The position numbers were made by a program, and so were the translations under genes. From Mayamaea pseudoterrestris (lineage: Eukaryota > Bacillariophyta > Bacillariophyceae > Sellaphorales > Sellaphoraceae), in NCBI GenBank assembly GCA_027923505.1, contig BROI01000002.1, positions 2,108,001-2,172,000 on the forward strand: a stretch of DNA of 64,000 nt, written 5' to 3'. The notes below the pieces were generated by a model that was given only the letters and a program-made list of their open reading frames with translations, searched no databases and had not been told where the DNA came from. Shown here one piece after another: positions 30,862 through 40,209 of the stretch; within the stretch, counting starts at the first letter, position 1, and the number at the start of each line of letters is the position of its first letter.

Positions 30862-31730
30862 TTAGAGCTCCGCCTTGGTTTCTGATCCAGCTGTCGCTGC
30901 CTCGCCGCTCGCGACAAGCTTGGCAGCAGCGATAATGATATCCATCTCAAAGTCGGTACCGACCTGCTCGTCATAAGAATATTGAAGGTTGCCTATAGTG
31001 CAGAACGTGAAAGAGAAGGATACGTTAAGAGAACATACGATGTAGAAGGAGCACGATCCGCGCAATTCGTTCGTATGCCGCTGTTGTCCAAACAAAAAAT
31101 TAACGTACCATCCCTGTCAAACAAAAGAAGCCCTCCTTGAATGAAACCTTCTCCCTTGAAGTTTCCGTCTATGTTCTTTTCCTTTAGCTTCTTCTTGAGA
31201 TCCTTGTACCCCTGATACAAGCGAAACGGATTCCACGTGGTCAAACCAATTTTTCGACTCCCAAACGCTGTGTAGACGGCACGTTCTTCATCCTTAAACG
31301 TTGGATAGTCGAAATATTTGTCATGAAACTCGATCAATCCCTCGTCGTCAACGCCAGTTTCCTTGACAATGGCCCAAAGCGCAAAATCCTTCAAGCTGCC
31401 AGCCGACTCCTTCAATTGAAGCGCATGCTGACGACAAAGTGTGCATCCCGGTCGACGCACGACAAAGCAAAGACTACCAGCTGGTCCAGCTAAGTCCTTG
31501 GCAGCTTGACGCAGTGACACAATCGCATCTTTGCTTTCCGAAACATGCTTTGTTTGCTCCACTTCGGCGTACGGAAAATCGAGCGGAGTCAGTTTGGTGT
31601 CGTCCAGCAAACCGGGAAGCGCGGAGCGCAAGTTGCTGGAAATCATGTTGGTGGCGTTGGGAAGGACGGCAAGGGCGCGAGCTAGCGTCATGGTTTGGAG
31701 TAACAGAAATAGTAGCAGGATCATTGTCAT
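30862..31730 (-). CDS. PRXL2/FAM213-type peroxiredoxin-like protein, two exons
   Basis: Exon 1 runs from ATG 31730 down to 31109, the 116-nt intron (GTACGT...TATAG) is 30993-31108, and exon 2 is 30862-30992, giving 250 aa. The frame is open to an earlier ATG at 31799, but the start at 31730 gives a clean signal peptide (MTMILLLFLLLQTMTLARALA). The core matches the thioredoxin-fold PRXL2 (AhpC/TSA-like) family: RRPGCTLCRQHALQLKE supplies the CxxC pair and GEGFIQGGLLLFDRDG|NLQYSYDE spans the splice. Animal members include a redox regulator and a prostamide/prostaglandin-F synthase. An ER or plastid location is inferred. The start codon is only 28 bp from the divergent POT1-like gene. Confidence 0.9.
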
Positions 31731-31758
31731 GGTGTTTGCTGCGAACGAGCTAGTGTGA

Positions 31759-34700
31759 ATGAGTCGAATGAATCGCGTGGCGCGCCTGTCGAACCCCATG
31801 GAAGATCCAGTTTCGGTGAGTCAGACTTTTTCTGTCGCATCAAAACGTCCATGGCGCGTTTCGCTCGACACTTCATGCTTGACTGGCCTACTTATACACA
31901 CTGTGCTCTATCTGTCCATGAGTGGCTTGGCGAATTACTTTAGGAACTATTTAAATTGTAATGAAGGCGACGAGAACAAAGCCGCAACCTATGAGGCATC
32001 ATTGCTGCAGCCACTGCAAGAGCAGCAGTCGATCGGCAGCGTGCAGGCTAATGATACTGCAGCGAATCATGCATTACATAACCTACAAAGAGAGTCCATC
32101 GCAGCTTACAACAAATTGCCGGAATATACAAGTGAAATGTTGGATTACAAAGGCTGGAGAAAAACGTCGCAGGAGTATTGTCTTATGTTTTTGAAGGAGC
32201 GCATTAGAGTTGACAATGAAGGGGACGAAGCAGATAATGCAGCAACAACCAGTCAAGAGATTGTTGATCATGATTTGGATGATAAAGAATCGCAGCAGAA
32301 TATGGAGTTGGAATCTCAGGCTCTTGAATTTGCGACAGCAACAGCCGACAATGCTCCTCCGCCAGCGCCCCCTGCATCTGCATCAATCGCTGCGCAACAA
32401 CAAGAAAGAGCCGTTCCCTTTGAGCGCCGCATTCCCCGACATTTGAGAGACACGATTCACGAAATCAACTACTTGTCAGATTTAAACCTCTACACCAAGG
32501 AAATGACTCGCATTAGCCTCTGCCGCGCCGCTCCTTACTGGATGCTGCGCGACGTGAAGCGACCCGCCCTGCTGCGCATGAAACGTCAGCCACCACGCAA
32601 GTACGCCATTTACGATTCTTCGTCATTGAAACGACTGGAACCATGCGGAGGAGGCTGCGATAGTGATGGTCCATTGGCGAGTTTGTACGCCCAAGTCTTG
32701 TGTTTGGAAGTAATACAGTTGGATCGACCGTCGGAGCTTCGCATGCATGTGCCAATGGCGTTGCATCCGTCGACGGCGACAACAACCACCATTCCTAGCA
32801 AGCGGCGGACCAAGGTATACTTTTACAACCAATACGCCCAAGTTGTGAACAAGCTTCTGCTGAAGAAGGGGATCAACAAGGTGACTTACATGTCGTTTCG
32901 TCGCATCCCAGCCATGTGCGTTTTGCCGTGGTCATTCACCGACTGGTTTGATCGACATGGTTGGAACGAGTGCTGTCTTTGTATTGGCGACACTAGTGCT
33001 GCCCGTGTCCCTGAAGCACACAACGATGTCATTGAAAAGCGTTACATTCGCTTCGATAACAAGGAGCTGGAGCTTCGGATCGGCTGGATTGCTGACAATG
33101 CGGCCATGGAAGAATATTCCATACGTGCTGGTGAATCGGAGGTGCTTGTCGATAAGGTTGTTGATACTGGCAGCATTGATTCGCTGAGCTTTGAATATCT
33201 GCGCTGTAGTCGTAAGGAACCTAAAGATTTTGAAGCAGACAAGCAGGGTGGAGACAACAAGAAGAAGCGGCTGGGGACCAATGCACCACAGCCACAGCAG
33301 AAAAGGCATAGCAATCCAGAAACGGCCAGTCATAATCATGGAGCTCAATCGACAAGCGAGGCATCAACAGCTCCAGCCACGCCGAGTCGGCCACTTACGA
33401 GTCCAAACCGCCCCATCAATTCGGCTGACCGAAGAGTTCGTGCCATTGTCTATGACCGTTTGGTAAGTGGCTTTTGCGCGTGCATAAAGCTTTTACGACC
33501 TCCTAACACTCACTCACTTCTTTCTTCACTATAGAATGACTTGCTGCAAAAGCTAGAAACGCGGGCAGCACTTGGTGAGGAAGGAGGATGCATCGTCAGC
33601 ATTTTTACAAGTGTTTTGGGCTTCCGGTCGCCATTTAGAACGAAGAAAGGAGACCAAATGATGAGTATACAACTTGTCGATGACAGCCTTCCGCTTGAAG
33701 ACGACGTTGAAGGCCCTGATAGACCGATTCGGTCTGTTCAATTCAATTTGTTTACAAAGCGTATAGAAGATTTACCTCACCTACGTTACGCTGGCGACGT
33801 GCTGCGGATGCATCGCATCAAAGCGCAACTCTACAAGGGGGAGCTCCAGCTATTGGGAATGCGTGAAAGTTCCTATGTAGTTTTTCGCCATGACCCGGCT
33901 ACAGATGCTTGGCTAACTTTGCCGACCGCTCATATTGAATATCAACTGACGGTGGAGGACCTTGATCGTGTTACCGAATTATGGCACTGGTCACAAAAGC
34001 GATTGCTGGAACACCCGACGATGAAGGCGGAGCACGCTTTGACTATCGAGGAAATGAAACCACAGGGCGATCAAGACAGAGCGTTATTTCACGATGAAGC
34101 TGCGTCAGGCGATTTGACTGTCATGGTGACAGCAGTCATTCCTTCGCCTTTGCAGAGTGATGATAATATTCGAGGGACTGTGCCGTTTGGGTATTTGCGA
34201 GTGTGGGATGGCACTGGTTTTCCAGGGCGAGATCCACTGCCACCTGATATAGTTGATCCAGGAGTATCGAAGGCATTGGTTTATGAACCTTCAAACTCTT
34301 TGTTGAACAAAATCAAGGACGTCTACTGCAAGTACAAGCTTGTTAACCCAGCTTTTACGGCGCAACCACCAGTGACAACAACTGGCAAGATTGTTAACAT
34401 TGTCATTTGGGAACAAGCGCATTGGGAACTGGTCCAGGATGTCGTTTCTCCAGGGTCTTTTATTCGACTGCGAAACATTCAAGATTCTATCCTTCACGAG
34501 CATTCGCTGCGATGCCTCATGGTATACAAAAAGAGTTTTTTGACACCTCTGCCTGACATGACGTTTGAGGTGATCCGCCTGCTCGCTGCCCATGGCGCGC
34601 GTTTGCGTCGCGGCGATCCTGTGAACACGGGTAGCGGAACCTTGAGCTTTCGTCCAAAGGGGCTTCAACACCTCCTCACTGGACCCGTGGGGACGATTTT

Positions 34701-35046
34701 CCGTGGAAGTGTGCGCGTCGTTGATACGTTACCACCTTTGAACTACATTAATATGACGACTGTGAAGCAGTTCTTTACGCGCGACGGTTCTGGCGACGCG
34801 TTATATCGACTTGCGGTTTCCATCGCGGATGAGCACTCGACTACTATCACTGCTCTTTTAACGGAGGCAGCTGCCACGAGTTTGATTGGCATGTCTCCTT
34901 CAGTGGCTTTTGCCGAGAGTGCTAAATTACTGACATGCCTGCGCACCATGGCCGACGAGCGTAATTTGTGGGATGTTACAATCCGAAGTGTCGTTGTGCA
35001 TGGTAAGAAGTATTTCATTGTGACGTCTCTTTTTTTGAAAGGTTAA
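31759..35046 (+). CDS. POT1: POT1-like telomere end-binding protein with long N-terminal extension, two exons
   Basis: Exon 1 is 31759-33462, the 72-nt intron (GTAAGT...TATAG) is 33463-33534 and exon 2 is 33535-35046, giving 1071 aa. A later ATG at 31798 has a better context (ccccATGG). From about residue 580 the protein follows POT1: OB1 with GCIVSIFTSVLGFRSPF, LFTKRIEDLPHLRYAGDVLR and MHRIKAQLYKG, then RVTELWHWSQ and an OB2-like segment ending GYLRVWDGT. POT1 binds the single-stranded G-rich telomere overhang and controls telomerase access. Residues 240-500 hold another beta-rich region (KVYFYNQYAQVVNKLL, NECCLCIGD) not usual for POT1. A hydrophobic stretch near 40-57 is unexplained. Confidence 0.85.
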
Positions 35047-35186
35047 TAAGGTTTAATATCACACGATGAGGTAGATTCAATACTACGCATACTCAGTTAG
35101 CAAGAGCATCATTAAGTATTGTAACTTATACTAAGCCGCGTCTTCACTGAGATAATATACTGTACAGTACGTAGCTCCGACCGTAT

Positions 35187-36242
35187 TCAACCCTGCATGG
35201 AGTAGTAACAATCCTTTGCCACTTCTTCATCACCCACGGCAAAGACTCGCGAAAGCAGCCTCGACCTTCCAGTCAAGCACCGACTCGTCGCACTCAGCAC
35301 CTTGGCTCGCTGGTCAAAATCCATACTCTTGGGCAGCTTTTCCTGCGTCTTGACCACGCCCTTGACGACTAGTTTGCGCGCCTGCACCAGCGTCGGAAAG
35401 ACAACCACTTCCAAGCCTCGTGCGTGCGTTCTGGATATATGACAGTGTTCATGCACATCGGTAATGTGTGATTTGGAGCAGGCGTCGTAGACTTTGGTAA
35501 AGTTCTCGGAATACTCCGAGTTGCGCGCCAGTTGCGCGGCCTTTTTGCAGTAGCGTCGAAAGAGCTTGAACTCCATTGGTTGCCACCAAACGGCTTGCTT
35601 TTCCTCCTCGGTGAGCGAGCCTTCGGATTCTAGATAGGCGCAAGCCACATTGCCGTGTTGGTCTAGTATAAAGTTGACATTTTTCTTGATGACGTTTCGT
35701 TCTTCTTCTGCTTGTGGTGAGGGACTTAACCTCAGAGCCTCAACGGCGGAGCATAGTTTCTGCTGAGGTATTGACGGTGTTTCCTTCTCCTCATGCAGCG
35801 GGCCATGAGTCATGGTAGCATCAGTAGGAGCATTTGATGTTTCATCGTCATGATGGAGTGATGGACTGTGAACCAAAGGAGAATGAGTGTATGTGGAAGA
35901 GCCACCAGATGCCGCAGAATGAAAGGTGGACATGCTCGTGTCGCACGTTGTCATTGTGTCGTCGCTGCTACCGTTGCTGCTGATTTTATGGACGTAATTG
36001 GCTGGAAACACAAAGGAAACTTCCTCCTGCTCTTGATGCTGTGGTTGCTTATGATGCCGGGTCATGTAGAGGTCAAGACTTGCTGATGTTTCTCGATGAG
36101 CAGCCGATCGATGGCACGAGATCTCAAGATTGGAGAATGTCCGTATCGGTTCGTCCATCATGACAAGTCTCCTTTTGTAGCGTTGATTCATAGAAGGAAT
36201 GTTGCTGCTGCTGCTGCAATCGCTTCGATCAAGTTGCTTCAT
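35187..36242 (-). CDS. Diatom-family protein of unknown function, copy 1
   Basis: This 351-aa protein starts at ATG 36242. Residues 1-170 are Ser/His/Thr-rich and probably disordered. The C-terminal half is a compact domain containing LTEEEKQAVWWQPMEFKLFR, TRTHARGLEVVVFP or similar spacing, and a closing SRCLTGRSRLLSRVFAVGDEEVA. I recall this layout (a WW/WF motif, then RGLE, then a C-terminal helix ending GDEEA) as a family abundant in diatoms with no assigned function. A second member lies at 41965-42843. There is no targeting signal. The helical domain may be a protein-binding module, but this is a guess. Confidence 0.8.
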   Translation of the reverse strand: MKQLDRSDCSSSSNIPSMNQRYKRRLVMMDEPIRTFSNLEISCHRSAAHRETSASLDLYMTRHHKQPQHQEQEEVSFVFPANYVHKISSNGSSDDTMTTCDTSMSTFHSAASGGSSTYTHSPLVHSPSLHHDDETSNAPTDATMTHGPLHEEKETPSIPQQKLCSAVEALRLSPSPQAEEERNVIKKNVNFILDQHGNVACAYLESEGSLTEEEKQAVWWQPMEFKLFRRYCKKAAQLARNSEYSENFTKVYDACSKSHITDVHEHCHISRTHARGLEVVVFPTLVQARKLVVKGVVKTQEKLPKSMDFDQRAKVLSATSRCLTGRSRLLSRVFAVGDEEVAKDCYYSMQG

Positions 36243-36606
36243 TTTCGAACGGGGCGCGCGTCTTTCTCAGCTCGTGGAAGGAGCGGCCGACGAAGACCAA
36301 ATCTGACGCCATGCGTCTCTCGTGGATGACCCGATGGGCCCAATAGAAAATGTCGCTGCCGTAGGTTGATCGTGAGTGACCGAATGCCACGCCTGGAATA
36401 GATTAAAATTACATATGCCCCACTTGAATAGAGTCGCAAATGACCGAACCGTACTGGTCGTGGTGTGACAAGAAACGGACACTGTCACAGCGCGCGCCAG
36501 CGCGGTTTAACGCTTGAAGTGAATCATTCGACCATGATGGACGGCTGACCGACTCATCGCGTCTATCATACAAAGTCGAAGCTTCTCGCATTGGTTGTTT
36601 TAGAAA
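36243..36606. promoter_or_regulatory. Shared upstream region between divergent genes
   Basis: These 364 bp separate the start at 36242 (minus) from the start at 36607 (plus). No frame or repeat of note is present. Both promoters should lie here. Confidence 0.4.
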
Positions 36607-37368
36607 ATGATGGCGACTTCGATGAATATGAAAATAATTTGCAATTTGACAGCGATTCTGCTGTTGCTGTGTATTTCGTCGGATGGCTTCGTCGCACCTC
36701 GTACCTTGACGCATCCACTGACATTTCTCCCACTAGCAAAAGCTGGCAAGGGGTTTGGTAAAGCAAAGGAACCATCAGAGATGAAACCAAGGCCTGTGTC
36801 AGATAATACTATATCATCTTCACCATCTAAACCAGCCGCATCACTAGAAAACTCGTATCTAACGAGCGTCAACGTTGACAATGACATTGACTCGAATCCA
36901 ATGCCGGACAAAAACTTGCCACCGGAGGAACGAACCAAGCTGCTGCTGCGAGAAAAGTATGGTTTGAAACCCATCGAGGAGCAGCAAGCCGATGCCAAGC
37001 AACTGGAAGCGCTCATTGAGCGGCGCAAAAAGCAACAGGAATGGCAAAAGAAGGCGCAGCAGGAACCAGACTTTGATCTCATGACAGCCTTGCCAGCACC
37101 AGTCTTGGTGGGGATTGATCGGTTTCTCAAGGCAGGCGTTGTCGTATGTGGAACCTTGTTCATCATTGCCGGACTGTTCATCACCGTGGAGGCGTGGAGC
37201 AAAACGTCGGGACAGCCGCTTCCCACCGATTTGGATAATTTCATTGTCACCATTGTCGAACCCAACTTTACACCGGGACTCCTAGTGCTGCTATCCTTCT
37301 CCGTCGGACTTGGTTTATTTGCTGCAGCTCAGTTGGGATCGTCGGGTGCATCTTACAAGGAAGACTAA
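36607..37368 (+). CDS. Plastid-targeted protein with two membrane helices
   Basis: This 253-aa protein starts at ATG 36607. A signal peptide ends at ISSDG|FVAP, an ASAF-like junction typical of complex-plastid import, and is followed by a Thr/Pro-rich transit region and KGFGKAKEP. Residues 55-160 are charged and helical (PPEERTKLLLREKYGLKP, LEALIERRKKQQEWQKK). Two membrane helices follow near 175-197 (AGVVVCGTLFIIAGLFITV) and 222-245 (GLLVLLSFSVGLGLFAAAQL). It is likely a thylakoid or inner-envelope protein. The family is conserved-looking but I cannot name it. Confidence 0.85.
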   Translation: MMATSMNMKIICNLTAILLLLCISSDGFVAPRTLTHPLTFLPLAKAGKGFGKAKEPSEMKPRPVSDNTISSSPSKPAASLENSYLTSVNVDNDIDSNPMPDKNLPPEERTKLLLREKYGLKPIEEQQADAKQLEALIERRKKQQEWQKKAQQEPDFDLMTALPAPVLVGIDRFLKAGVVVCGTLFIIAGLFITVEAWSKTSGQPLPTDLDNFIVTIVEPNFTPGLLVLLSFSVGLGLFAAAQLGSSGASYKED

Positions 37369-37754
37369 ACTTCTAATTTATGAGCGAAAACCAATGGAGT
37401 ATGGTCATTACGCAGCATTGGCATTATACTAATTAGAATGCGTATGACTGTTTATCATTCGCGGCAATCTGGAGTGCAGCCTGGCATCGGTATGGCGCAG
37501 TCAAATTTGCTTTGGATCACTAAGTCGATAGGAAGCGCGGAGCACTCCGGTTTCCCAAAGCCAAATACATGTCGCGGCTAGAGAATCCTGCTGCCAGGAT
37601 TCTCCAGGGGTGGGCGGAGCAAAAACTACAGACTGATCTGAAGGATACTGGGCGGTGGGCAAGACGCCTCCAACTATCGCCGCCTGTGCATGTCATCCAT
37701 GATGTACTGTGTCCTGTGTGTTAGTCATGTAGCTACAGAATTTGATGGGGAGCC
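37369..37754. other. Spacer of about 390 bp with one strong hairpin
   Basis: This spacer lies between convergent genes and contains the hairpin at 37581-37604. No open frame is convincing. Confidence 0.5.
37581..37604. repeat. Perfect 10-bp inverted repeat with 4-nt loop
   Basis: The arms are GAGAATCCTG and CAGGATTCTC around CTGC. The stem pairs perfectly at 10 of 10 positions. It lies between the 3' ends of two convergent genes, where it could affect transcript ends or be a small repeat remnant. No function is proven. Confidence 0.6.
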
Positions 37755-38360
37755 CTATGTCATTACTTCCTTCAGCTCCTCCAAAAGCGTTTCTGCATCC
37801 GCCGCGGCATCCTCCACGATGCGAAAGGTGACAACGTGTCCATTCTTGACAATCATGGAGAATCGCTTGGATCGATCGCCAAGCGAAACAACGTCATAGT
37901 TGGCATTCACGCCGTAGGCCTTGGCGAACGTTCCATCGTCCGCCAGGAATGAAATCTTGGATGAGTCGTTTCCCATTTCCTTGCCCCACGCATGCATGGC
38001 GTACGGATCCGCTACACTGTAGCAAACAATCTCGTCGGCGCCGGCTGTCAACAACGCATCGGCGTGCCGCTGGTACGGCGGATAGTGCGCCAGGGAGCAT
38101 GTTCCTGTGAATGGCGCGGGAATGCCAAAGACGGCGACAGTCTTGTTGCCTCCGAACAGTTCCTTGAGAGTGACGGCATTGTCAATCGCCATGTTGGACC
38201 CTTCCTCTGACGAATTGTACCAAGGACGGCATTTCTGAAGGGAAATGACACTGGAAATCATGTCGGTTCCGATGGTAATGCTTCTTGTCGTCATCTTGTT
38301 GTTGTTGACTGCTTTGCGAGTGACACTGACAAGGGTAGATGCGATCCTGGTGGTCATCAT
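37755..38360 (-). CDS. Peroxiredoxin, Prx5/type-II family, probably mitochondrial
   Basis: The chosen start is ATG 38360 (201 aa); the frame also has an ATG at 38423 that would add an unusual Phe/Cys-rich segment resembling a splice-acceptor region. From 38360 the N-terminus (MMTTRIASTLVSVTRKAVNNNK) is basic and hydroxylated like a mitochondrial presequence. The redoxin domain includes VTLKELFGGNKTVAVFGIPAPFTGTCS with the peroxidatic Cys, DEIVCYSVADPYAMHAWG, and RFSMIVKNGHVV. Type-II peroxiredoxins reduce H2O2 and organic peroxides using glutaredoxin or thioredoxin. The usual PGAFTPxCS motif is altered here to PAPFTGTCS, but the Thr and Cys of the active site are kept. Confidence 0.9.
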   Translation of the reverse strand: MMTTRIASTLVSVTRKAVNNNKMTTRSITIGTDMISSVISLQKCRPWYNSSEEGSNMAIDNAVTLKELFGGNKTVAVFGIPAPFTGTCSLAHYPPYQRHADALLTAGADEIVCYSVADPYAMHAWGKEMGNDSSKISFLADDGTFAKAYGVNANYDVVSLGDRSKRFSMIVKNGHVVTFRIVEDAAADAETLLEELKEVMT

Positions 38361-38772
38361 CAATTTATGCTTGCTTTCCTTACAAAAGAAGAAGCTAAAA
38401 CACAGGAAGTTTGTCGCCTGCATCTGCCTTGATTCGGAAAGGCCTCCGCCGCGAGGAACGTCATTGAGCAGAACGTGACAATCACCAGTGCGACATCGAG
38501 CTACCGCCCATTCGCCAGGTAGCGCAGCAGCGCATTTTTGGTTTCGATCAAGATGTACCGTTAGGGTGTGCTCGCTAATACATATCCTATTTTCGACCTA
38601 TTAGAGAGAAACGCGAGCATCTTCCTTCTAACTAATATAAAAAGTACGATCTGCAAAATTACAAAGTCGGCGTGCCGCATTCTTTAAATCCACCGTTTGA
38701 CTGCGCGATACGATTTCGTCCACCAGCCATAAGTTAAGTCCACACTCATCCCAAACAGAGTACTCGTCAACG
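38361..38772. other. Spacer of about 410 bp
   Basis: It contains the 5' flank of the peroxiredoxin gene, including a pyrimidine-rich tract, and the 3' flank of the following minus-strand gene. No gene or repeat is recognised. Confidence 0.4.
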
Positions 38773-39705
38773 CTATGCCGCAGGCGCAAAGACAGGATAC
38801 CGACTCAGTACAAACAGCAGATTCATGTAGTAAAACACATACTCATCCTTGATGAGCAGCTTCGCGCAGTCCATCATGGCAAAGGTCGTCAGCATGCGAC
38901 CCGCAAAGTACAGCGACTGCGGCTCGTTGAACTCGTGCGAAGCAATGAAACCCATATTGTTGGAGAGCGCCATGACCAATAAATTGTAGTCGGACGTGCC
39001 AAAGTCGCTGCGTGGCACATGGTCAGCTGCATGTAACGCCATTTCGTAGTATTGAAAGGCAATCTTTTGGTAAGCTTCGTTTGAAACGTTTTGTAACGCA
39101 ATCAGTTGATGAGACAATCCCATGTTGTACAAAATGACTGCCGGTAACAGTCGGAGTCGACGCAGCCAGCGCTCGGACGAAACTTGCTCGTCGACAATGC
39201 AAAAGGCTCGATTGTAGATTGAAAAACAATTGTGTGGTGACCATACCAAGTCTTTATGTTCTGCAACGGATACTTGTGATGTTGAACTGACTGGACAGCT
39301 CTGGATAGACGGCGTTTGATGTTGTATCATGATGGAAGGGTTTCCTGCCATGGTCGCAAGCAGTGGCATTGTCAGGCCCATTGACTTCCATGATTCCAGT
39401 GACAGACAAGCTATCACAACGCTATGATGCGATGGCATTAGGTAACTGTCGCAAATTACGTTCAGAGCTGCTTGGAATGTATGTATGGCTTCCTCGAGTC
39501 GTCCCGACTGCATCATGATGATGGCATGGTTGTTCAACTCGGACGCGGAGTCGATCTGTAAATGATGTTGCGAGCCAGAGTCCGGCTGCGTGAGCATTTG
39601 ATAGGCATAGTCAGCGTTTCCAGTCAAGGAAGGACTCGACCAGGCAATGGCATCTTCGCAGGAGTTTCTCATGGTGATTGTTCTATGCAGTTTGTGGTGA
39701 TTCAT
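38773..39705 (-). CDS. TPR-like protein of a diatom-expanded family
   Basis: This 310-aa protein starts at ATG 39705. Helical repeat features include ASELNNHAIIMMQSGRLEEA with HTFQAALNVI following (a TPR-like unit near residues 52-85), and later LPAVILYNMGLSHQLIALQ and LVMALSNNMGFIASHEFNEP. Proteins with one N-terminal TPR-like unit, a variable middle and YNxG/NNxG helices are, as I recall, numerous in diatoms and have no established function. There is no signal peptide. It probably mediates protein contacts. Confidence 0.75.
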   Translation of the reverse strand: MNHHKLHRTITMRNSCEDAIAWSSPSLTGNADYAYQMLTQPDSGSQHHLQIDSASELNNHAIIMMQSGRLEEAIHTFQAALNVICDSYLMPSHHSVVIACLSLESWKSMGLTMPLLATMAGNPSIMIQHQTPSIQSCPVSSTSQVSVAEHKDLVWSPHNCFSIYNRAFCIVDEQVSSERWLRRLRLLPAVILYNMGLSHQLIALQNVSNEAYQKIAFQYYEMALHAADHVPRSDFGTSDYNLLVMALSNNMGFIASHEFNEPQSLYFAGRMLTTFAMMDCAKLLIKDEYVFYYMNLLFVLSRYPVFAPAA

Positions 39706-40209
39706 GTCGGGTCAAACCTGCGGGGCAGCTTCGCTTCATTTTGTGAACGAGTCATGGAGCTCTCGTCCCCTTGTTCTTCGAAGCTTCGCATTTGAATTGA
39801 GTACTATTTGCGTCATACTAAGTGTGACGAACGACTTCGCAGCTTCTTTTTCAGATCGAAGAACACACGTAGGATTCTACGAGCGTTGCAGTATGGGAAG
39901 CGGTTGCGAAGCCATTACCGGTACGATATCTTGATACTCCAACGGTGCTTACATGGATCATTCACAATGATGTTATCTTGAATCGCCGCTTGTCTAAACG
40001 CTCGACAGATAAAAATTACTCCTATACACCTTGAATGCGTGGCGCTGCAATGATATGATACATAGAATTGGTGCGGCCAGCCACTGGACATATTAGGTTG
40101 GGTTTCATGCTTGGTCTACCACCAAGTTTGGCTACTATGCGAAGGAGTACTAAATTGGCTAACAGTAAACAGCATGATGTGCAAAATTCTCAAAAATTTC
40201 TTGTTCAAA
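39706..40209. other. Spacer of about 500 bp with a stray Pro-Ser-repeat fragment
   Basis: It includes a TACCGGTA site at 39916-39923 and, at 40099-40117, a 19-base stretch identical to part of the Pro-Ser repeat region of the neighbouring gene (40694-40712). In the minus-strand sense the stray piece reads GRPSMKP. The rest shows no gene. Confidence 0.6.
39916..39923. promoter_or_regulatory. TACCGGTA palindrome
   Basis: This exact palindrome lies 211 bp upstream of the minus-strand start at 39705. It is one of the nine copies in the window. Confidence 0.25.
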
